Below, piece after piece: positions 13,292 through 18,395 of a stretch of DNA of 18,395 nucleotides; the stretch's first letter is position 1, and each line of letters begins with the position of its first letter. The stretch is from Acidimicrobiaceae bacterium (lineage in GTDB: Bacteria; Actinomycetota; Acidimicrobiia; Acidimicrobiales; RAAP-2). Below the pieces are notes generated by a model. That model did not search any database and was not told the DNA's origin. It was given only the letters and a program-made list of their open reading frames with translations. The translations under genes were made by a program, and so were the position numbers. The stretch spans positions 1 through 18,395 of the forward strand of contig PLSY01000153.1 of assembly GCA_003164275.1 (NCBI GenBank), written 5' to 3'.

Positions 13292-16165
13292 GTGACGACC
13301 TCAATTCCGACTGACCGTCGGAGTCGCAGCAGCGGCGGCCCTCGCCTCTTCGAGCGAGGCGAGTACCTGCGCGAGTTCGAGGCGATCTTCGGACGAGTGC
13401 AAGCCGTACCCAGTGGCTGCATCTACATCGAGGGGCCTTGGGGCTCGGGTCGGACTGCGCTACTCAACTCTGGATGCGACATAGCCAGTCGCTACGGATG
13501 CCTCGTCTTGCGTGCCAAGGGTGGCGAGATGGAGGAGCAGACTCCCTACGCGGTGTTGGGCGACCTGGTGGATTCGGCTGTGGCGCTCGTGCCCGCGACA
13601 TCCCCTTCGCGGCAGATGGCGATGGAAGTGAAGAACCTCCTGACAAGTGAGAACCGACACGATCAGACGCTCGCCGCCGTAAGGTGCGCGTTTGTCGGTC
13701 TGTTGTCGTCTGTCAGGCACCATGCCCCAGTGGTTCTTGCTGTTGACGATGCCGACCAGGCCGACACCGCCACCCTTGCCGTCCTGGAGTTCGTGCTCCG
13801 TCGGATGAACGACCGGCAAGTGTGGCTGCTCGGAAGTGGGCTTTCTCCCAGTGATGGGATGGGACCTCGTGCCGTCGACGGACTGCTTGCCGGTGCCAGT
13901 TCCCGGTATTTCATCCTGGGCCCGCTCAAAGTCGACAGTGTCCGCCGAATGCTCGACGGCTTGGTCGGCGAAAAGCCCGATGAGCCGTTAGTAAGGGCAT
14001 GTGGTGGCGCCACCGCCGGGCTCCCCCTGTTCTTGAAGGCGTTCGTCACGTCGCTTCGGGGACTGGATGTTCGCCCCACCGCCGAATCGACGGTGTCTAT
14101 CGAGCAGACCCATGCCCCGAGGATCAGCCGGTTGGTGCTGAACAAGCTAAGCAAGTTGCCGCCCATGGCCATTCGGTATCTCCAGGTGTGTGCGGTCCTG
14201 GGGGATGAAGCCGACCCGGGTGTCGCCGGACCGCTGGCCGGCATCGACCTGGCCGCGGCTGAGCGGGCGACAGAGTTGGCCGAGCGACTTGAACTCATTC
14301 GGTCGGGCCGCCCGGTGCTCTTCATCGCTCCGGTGGTGAGATGGGCGATTTATCACAACATTCCGACCGCAACCCGATCAACGCTCCATGCCAACGCAGC
14401 CCGACTGCTGATGGACCAAGGGGCTGACGTCCACGATGTCGCCCGTCATCTGTTGCGGACGGATCCCTTGGGCGATGCAGAGGTAGCCGAGCAACTGCAA
14501 CAGATCGGCCGCAGCGCCCTTGTCCTCGGCGATGCCACTCTGGCTCGGAATTGCTTCGAACGTGCCTTGGAAGAGTTTCCGCCGGCCCAACGAACCGGGT
14601 CCTCCTATCTCGACCTCGTCTCAGCACAGTTGGATCAGCCGGCATCCGCCCTCTTGCATCTGCGCCGGGCCCTCGAACTCGGCGGCCTCGACGACACTCG
14701 AGTGGTGGAGGCGGGAGTTGGGCTGATCGGTAGCGTGATCGACAAGCCCGACCTGATGAGAGATGCGGGCGAGACGCTTCGGAACCTGACCGGGCGAAGG
14801 TCAGCCGTCGATGGCAGGCTGCTCCTCGAGTTCGAACTCGGTTTGGAGATGATCTCTGCGAGCCCTGACCAACGCAACGGCGCGAGTCGCTTGGAGCAAG
14901 CGCTCGAGGACTGTCAGCTTCCGGGCGATGTCGTCCACCATGCGCGGACCTTCCTTCAGATCACCGACCAGAGTGCCCTTCCCTCTCTCAGCGCCTCCGA
15001 CCAGGCAGCCAGACTCACGGCCGAGGTGAATGTCGACAGGCTTCTCAGCACTGATCCCGTGGTCGAGAAGATCCAGACGGCAGCGGTAGTTGGGCTCCTA
15101 TGCGCAGATCGGTTCGACGACGTCGAGGTGCACCTCGAGGTCGCCCGGGACCGAGCACGAGAAGAGGACAGGCCTTCCGCGGAGATTCGTATCTCCTACC
15201 TGTTGGCCACATCGCTGCTCTGGCGGGGCTCCCTGAAAGCGGCGGAGCGGGAGTTCCGTACCGGGCGCTACAGCGGGACGTCGACGGCTGCCAAGTACCA
15301 GGCCCTCCATACGCTCGGTCTCGTCGCCACGCTGGTGCAACAGGGGCGCATCGATGAGGCGACTCGGCGGTTCGACGGCCAGGGACCACCGAGCTTCGAC
15401 GACGCCACATTCCGGGCATGCGCTCTGGTCGAGCGAGGGCGCCTGATCCTCGTCGGCGGCGATCCAGGCGCCGCTCTGGAGGACTTCTACCGGGCTGGGG
15501 ACGAGCAGGGGACAGGCATCCCCAATCCAGCCCTCATCTCTTGGCGGGCTGACGCGGCGATGGCCCTTGTCTCTCTTGGTGAACACGACGAGGCGCGGCA
15601 TCTGGCTGACGAGCACCTGCAGCTCGCTCGCCGCTACGGGACGGCACGCATGATTGGCGTGGGGCTCCGGGCCAAGGCCGCTGCCGCCGCCGATGTCTCC
15701 GAGAAGATCAAATTGCTGTACGAAGCGGTCGATCTACTCCAGTCGTCCCCGGCTCGCCTCGAGTCCGCTCGCGCCCTCGTAGAACTCGGGGCCATCCTCG
15801 TCGGGGCCGACAGAAAAGAGGAGGCCCGTGATCTCCTGCGACGCGGAGGCCAGATCGCCTCGACGTGTGGCGCCCGCACTCTCATGGATGTGGCCTGGGT
15901 CCAACTCCGAACCGCCGGTGCCCGGTCGCGACGGCTCGGCCATGACGAGCTCGACTCCCTTTCGCCGGCTGAATATCGGGTCGTTCGCCTGGTGGCGCGG
16001 GGCAAGACCAACCAGGTCATCGCCGAGGAGTTATATCTTGCACCGAAGACCGTTGAGGGCCACCTCGCTCGGGTCTTCAAGAAGCTCGGCATTCGGTCTC
16101 GCCAGGAGTTGATCGGCCCGCTGGCGGGCCTCTCGGACGGCGAGCTCCTCGATGAGTCCGCCTGA
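13292..16165 (+). CDS. LAL-family transcriptional regulator (STAND ATPase, LuxR C-terminal HTH)
   Basis: This 957-residue regulator is of the large ATP-binding LuxR (MalT-like/LAL) type, which normally switches by ATP and inducer binding. The N-terminal STAND/AAA module has a P-loop GPWGSGRT at 48-55 and a Walker B VVLAVDD at 147-153. The usual P-loop Lys is Arg54. A long alpha-helical, TPR-like sensor region spans roughly 350-870, rich in Ala, Leu, Arg and Glu. The LuxR/GerE helix-turn-helix is at about 888-945, with LSPAEYRVVRLVARGKTNQVI and KTVEGHL. The start is GTG at 13292, with AAAGGGG six bases upstream. It is transcribed away from the glycan operon across a 695-bp gap with repeats, so it may control that operon. 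The ligand is unknown. Confidence 0.93.
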   Translation: MTTSIPTDRRSRSSGGPRLFERGEYLREFEAIFGRVQAVPSGCIYIEGPWGSGRTALLNSGCDIASRYGCLVLRAKGGEMEEQTPYAVLGDLVDSAVALVPATSPSRQMAMEVKNLLTSENRHDQTLAAVRCAFVGLLSSVRHHAPVVLAVDDADQADTATLAVLEFVLRRMNDRQVWLLGSGLSPSDGMGPRAVDGLLAGASSRYFILGPLKVDSVRRMLDGLVGEKPDEPLVRACGGATAGLPLFLKAFVTSLRGLDVRPTAESTVSIEQTHAPRISRLVLNKLSKLPPMAIRYLQVCAVLGDEADPGVAGPLAGIDLAAAERATELAERLELIRSGRPVLFIAPVVRWAIYHNIPTATRSTLHANAARLLMDQGADVHDVARHLLRTDPLGDAEVAEQLQQIGRSALVLGDATLARNCFERALEEFPPAQRTGSSYLDLVSAQLDQPASALLHLRRALELGGLDDTRVVEAGVGLIGSVIDKPDLMRDAGETLRNLTGRRSAVDGRLLLEFELGLEMISASPDQRNGASRLEQALEDCQLPGDVVHHARTFLQITDQSALPSLSASDQAARLTAEVNVDRLLSTDPVVEKIQTAAVVGLLCADRFDDVEVHLEVARDRAREEDRPSAEIRISYLLATSLLWRGSLKAAEREFRTGRYSGTSTAAKYQALHTLGLVATLVQQGRIDEATRRFDGQGPPSFDDATFRACALVERGRLILVGGDPGAALEDFYRAGDEQGTGIPNPALISWRADAAMALVSLGEHDEARHLADEHLQLARRYGTARMIGVGLRAKAAAAADVSEKIKLLYEAVDLLQSSPARLESARALVELGAILVGADRKEEARDLLRRGGQIASTCGARTLMDVAWVQLRTAGARSRRLGHDELDSLSPAEYRVVRLVARGKTNQVIAEELYLAPKTVEGHLARVFKKLGIRSRQELIGPLAGLSDGELLDESA

Positions 16166-16180
16166 GGCGCTACGCGAGTT

Positions 16181-16576
16181 CTAGGCCGACATGTCAACGG
16201 CATTGACGCGGACGGGTAGCAGCGTGACTACAACGCGCTCCTCCCCAGGACGGTCGTGGACCCGGAGATCGACCCCGTACTTCGCACCGACCTTGTCGGC
16301 GAAGGAGTAGTCGGGGTCTGGACTGATCTGGGCATCGCCACGGACTTCCAAGTACCGCTGTGGGTTGGCCGGATCCAAGATGAACAGCGTGCAGCCGCCG
16401 CGACGCTCCATGTTCTTGACCTTCTGCCTCACCGTGTTGAGAGAGATCTGGAGCGAGTCTCCCTCGGCCAGGAACCAGACAGCCGATACTTGCGGTCGGC
16501 CATCAGGTCCGACCGTGGCCAACACGGCAGTGCGGGCAGCCAGCAGGTCCTGGTGGGAGGCGGGGATGCTGCTCAT
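16181..16576 (-). CDS. PPOX-class F420/FMN-binding protein (Rv1155-like)
   Basis: This 131-residue split-barrel protein is of the pyridoxamine-phosphate-oxidase-like superfamily, in the branch often annotated as PPOX class F420-dependent oxidoreductase. It probably binds F420 or a flavin and reduces or oxidises small substrates. LLAARTAVLATVGPDGRPQVSAVWF (11-35) is the typical first strand pair, followed by LQISLNTVRQKVKNMERR (42-59), where Lys52 and Lys54 lie in the cofactor phosphate-binding area. The strand LFILDPANPQRYLEVRGDAQI follows at 64-84. The start at 16576 has GAGAGGA seven bases upstream. The frame is open to 16747, but that part lacks family sequence. It converges with the LAL gene across only 15 bp and diverges from the alcohol dehydrogenase gene. 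F420 use is inferred from the family and lineage. Confidence 0.85.
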   Translation of the reverse strand: MSSIPASHQDLLAARTAVLATVGPDGRPQVSAVWFLAEGDSLQISLNTVRQKVKNMERRGGCTLFILDPANPQRYLEVRGDAQISPDPDYSFADKVGAKYGVDLRVHDRPGEERVVVTLLPVRVNAVDMSA

Positions 16577-16770
16577 GGCCGTTCCTCTCAAGTGGCGAAC
16601 TGACGTCGATGCTATGGCACCCCGCTGGTCGGGAAGGCGAACGAGCGTCAGGTGTCTCCAGTCACGACAAGGTGACGACGGGAGGCGTAGGTTGCAGCTT
16701 CTGCGTTCAGGGTCCAGTGCCGTGGACGCCAATGAGAGCGACGCCAAAAGCCGGCTAATAGGGAGGGTCT
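16577..16770. other. Divergent intergenic region, 194 bp
   Basis: This region holds the ribosome sites of the PPOX gene (minus) and of the alcohol dehydrogenase gene (plus, GGGAGGG at 16761-16767). A possible minus-strand -10 element TAGCAT lies at 16614-16609, but I found no acceptable -35 partner. No repeat or dyad stands out. Confidence 0.4.
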
Positions 16771-17700
16771 ATGCGAGCAGTTCGATGCATTGGTGGGAAA
16801 GCCTCCATCACCGAGGTTCCCGTTCCCTCGGGCGACGGGCTGCGGGTGCGGGTGGCATCAGCGGGGATCTGCGGGTCGGATCTTCATCTCGAGCCCTGGG
16901 ACCTTCCGGTGACCCTGGGCCACGAGATGGCCGGATTCCTTCTCGATGGCACACCCGTTGCCGTCGAGCCGATCGCCGCTTGCGGCCGGTGCGACGAATG
17001 TCTGTCGGGTAACTACAACCACTGCCGATCGGGCACGTCCGTGCTCTTGGGTGTGGGGCGGGACGGGGGTATGGCCGACGAAGTCCTGGTGCCGCCCTCG
17101 GCCCTCGTCCCGATCGCCGAGGGCGTGTCGGTAAAGGACGCATGCCTGGTCGAACCGTTGGCCGTCGCCGTCCACGCCGTACGCCGGGGTCGCCTGCAAG
17201 CGGGGGACCGGGTGGCAGTCGTCGGGGGCGGGACCATCGGCCAGACTGCTCTCTGTGCCGCGCAGGATATCGGAGCCCGGGTCGACCTAGAGGCGAGACA
17301 CGACCATCAGCGGGTGGCTGCAGAAACCCTCGGGGCGGGCCAGGTCACCGAGCACTATGACGTGGTCCTGGAGTCGGCTGGCACTGAGAGCGCGCTCCTG
17401 CGGAGCATCGAGCTGTGTCGTCCCGGTGGACGGGTGGTCCTGCTCGGTACCTACTGGGGTGAGGTGACGATGCCGGGCATGGCTATGGCAATGGCCGAGA
17501 TCGACCTCGTGCCCGCCAGTATGTACTCGACGTCGGGATCGACGCGTGACATCGATGTCGCCGCCCGGATCCTCGCTGATCGTCCCCTCATCCCGAGGAC
17601 GATCATCACCCACCGGTTCCCCCTCGATGGTGTTGTCGAGGCTTTCGCCACCGCCCGAGATCGATCAGCCGGCGCTATCAAAGTGGTCCTAGAGCCCTAA
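16771..17700 (+). CDS. Zinc-dependent alcohol dehydrogenase (MDR family), short form
   Basis: This 309-residue protein is a medium-chain dehydrogenase/reductase of the threonine/sorbitol dehydrogenase-like group, and would oxidise an alcohol or reduce a carbonyl with NAD(P). Catalytic zinc residues are Cys34 (GICGSD), His51-Glu52 (GHE) and Glu128 (LVEPLAVAVHA). The structural zinc site is intact: Cys71, Cys74, Cys77 and Cys85 in CGRCDECLSGNYNHC. The Rossmann motif is VVGGGTIG at 150-157. It is 30-40 residues shorter than usual. Part of the shortening is between the catalytic Cys and GHE, and the linker before strand 4 of the Rossmann domain also looks compact. Start ATG 16771 has GGGAGGG three bases upstream. 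It is followed after 73 bp by another MDR gene in the same direction. The substrate is unknown. Confidence 0.9.
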   Translation: MRAVRCIGGKASITEVPVPSGDGLRVRVASAGICGSDLHLEPWDLPVTLGHEMAGFLLDGTPVAVEPIAACGRCDECLSGNYNHCRSGTSVLLGVGRDGGMADEVLVPPSALVPIAEGVSVKDACLVEPLAVAVHAVRRGRLQAGDRVAVVGGGTIGQTALCAAQDIGARVDLEARHDHQRVAAETLGAGQVTEHYDVVLESAGTESALLRSIELCRPGGRVVLLGTYWGEVTMPGMAMAMAEIDLVPASMYSTSGSTRDIDVAARILADRPLIPRTIITHRFPLDGVVEAFATARDRSAGAIKVVLEP

Positions 17701-17773
17701 GCGCCGCAGGCGGAACAATAGGCGGCCTTCGGTGTTGGAAACCGTGAGAACAGGCAGCACTCGAGGAGGCAAC

Positions 17774-18395
17774 GTGAAGGCAATCGTGCTTGAGTCGTTC
17801 GGCGGTCCAGAACAACTGCACCTGACCGAGGTGAGGGTCCCAGAGCCTGGGCCGACGCGGGTCCGTGTCCGAGTGCGGGCGGTGGGCGTGAATCCGACTC
17901 CAAGATTCGTGGCGCCATGGAAGACGCCTTCCCCACCCCGCTGCCGACCATCCTCGGAACCGAGTTCGCAGGCATCGTCGACGCAGTGGGCGAGCGCGTC
18001 GACAGTGCCCAGCTAGGCGATGCCGTCGTGGGTTGGGCTGACCAGCCAGACGGGTCCTACGCCGAGTTCGCACTGGCCTCGACCTATACCTCGAAGCCCG
18101 CCACTCTCGGATTTGAAGAAGCGGTGACGCTCCCCGTCGCCGGTCGGACGTTGGAGCGTGTTCTGGACGAGCTCGGCGTGACTGCGGGCGACACACTGTT
18201 GATCCATGGCGCCGCAGGTGCGGTCGGAACCGTTGCCGTGCAGCTGGCCGTGGGCAGGGGAGCGACCGTCATTGGAACAGCGGGGCCGGACAATCAGGAC
18301 TATGTCCGCTCCCTTGGCGCCATCGCCACGACCTACGGTCCCGGGCTGGTGGAACGGGTCAGAGAGCTCGCCCCCGATGGGGTGGACGCGGTCTT
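17774..18395 (+). pseudogene. Quinone oxidoreductase-like MDR gene, frameshifted and cut by window end
   Basis: The gene opens at GTG 17774 after GAGGAGG with MKAIVLESFGGPEQLHL (first codon read as Met), typical of zinc-free NADPH:quinone reductase/zeta-crystallin-like MDRs. After GVNPT (codons ending near 17899) the family pattern NP-D-x-KIR is lost. It returns in the -1 frame as SKIRGAMED from 17899 on. That frame then stays open to the end of the window with ILGTEFAGIVDAVGE, GDAVVGWADQPDGSYAEFA, LIHGAAGAVGTVAVQLA and VIGTAGPDNQDYVRSLGA. The original frame instead runs to a stop at 18016. The break fits loss of one CCGA unit from AATCCGACCGACTCC, giving the observed AATCCGACTCC, but a sequencing or assembly error is equally possible. 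About half to two thirds of the protein lies within the window. Confidence 0.85.

Noticed and set aside
13059..13295. A 78-codon plus-strand frame whose stop overlaps the LAL start as GTGA
   Set aside because: It has no ribosome site, a poor and Arg/Gly-heavy second half, and contains the strong hairpin at 13206-13226. The overlap could be chance. It is kept only as a possibility in the findings.
16166..16180. Terminator between the convergent LAL and PPOX genes
   Set aside because: The gap has only 15 bases and no hairpin with a T-run.

Overview
The window is GC-rich, densely coded bacterial DNA. It probably comes from a high-GC actinobacterium. The signs are frequent GTG starts, many 4-bp stop/start overlaps, a PPOX protein of the F420-dependent Rv1155-like type, and a very large LuxR-type ATP-binding (LAL) regulator. 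I cannot name a genus. An acidimicrobial or related uncultured lineage is only a guess. I saw no rRNA, tRNA, CRISPR array, insertion sequence or integrase.

Region 1 (46-12596, all minus strand) is one long surface-glycan or exopolysaccharide biosynthesis operon of 11 genes. Its transcription runs from high to low coordinates. The order is: GT2 polyprenyl-phosphate glycosyltransferase-like protein, Wzx/MOP-type flippase, GT4 glycosyltransferase, single-pass protein with an extracytoplasmic domain, NodB-type polysaccharide deacetylase, 797-residue multispanning GT-C/DUF2206-like protein, small four-helix membrane protein, double GT4 glycosyltransferase (two complete catalytic units in one chain), another GT4, and two left-handed beta-helix acyltransferases. 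Junctions are overlaps of 4-7 bp or gaps of 4-46 bp, so the genes are very likely co-transcribed and mostly translationally coupled. A reasonable reading is that the GT4 and double-GT4 enzymes build a lipid-linked oligosaccharide in the cytoplasm and the acyltransferases decorate it. The flippase would export it. The large membrane protein would then polymerise it, or add sugars from polyprenyl-phosphate donors made by the GT2 enzyme, outside the membrane. The deacetylase would trim N- or O-acetyl groups. No initiating phosphoglycosyltransferase, classical Wzy, Wzc/Wzz or sugar-nucleotide gene is visible here.

Region 2 (12597-13291) is an unusually long intergenic stretch of about 695 bp, with AT-richer patches, between the operon and a divergently transcribed regulator. 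It holds an imperfect 18-bp direct repeat (two copies 88 bp apart), a candidate minus-strand promoter, a weaker plus-strand promoter candidate and a strong 9-bp-stem hairpin near the regulator. It is the natural place to look for control of the operon.

Region 3 (13292-18395) begins with the 957-residue LAL regulator, whose P-loop lysine is replaced by arginine. It is followed by a convergent PPOX/F420-type flavin- or deazaflavin-binding protein, a short zinc-dependent alcohol dehydrogenase (MDR family), and a quinone-oxidoreductase-like MDR gene. That last gene carries a frameshift and runs off the window end.

The main candidates for something undescribed are the double glycosyltransferase, the DUF2206-like protein with its coupled small membrane partner inside this gene set, and the regulator plus repeat-bearing intergenic region next to it.
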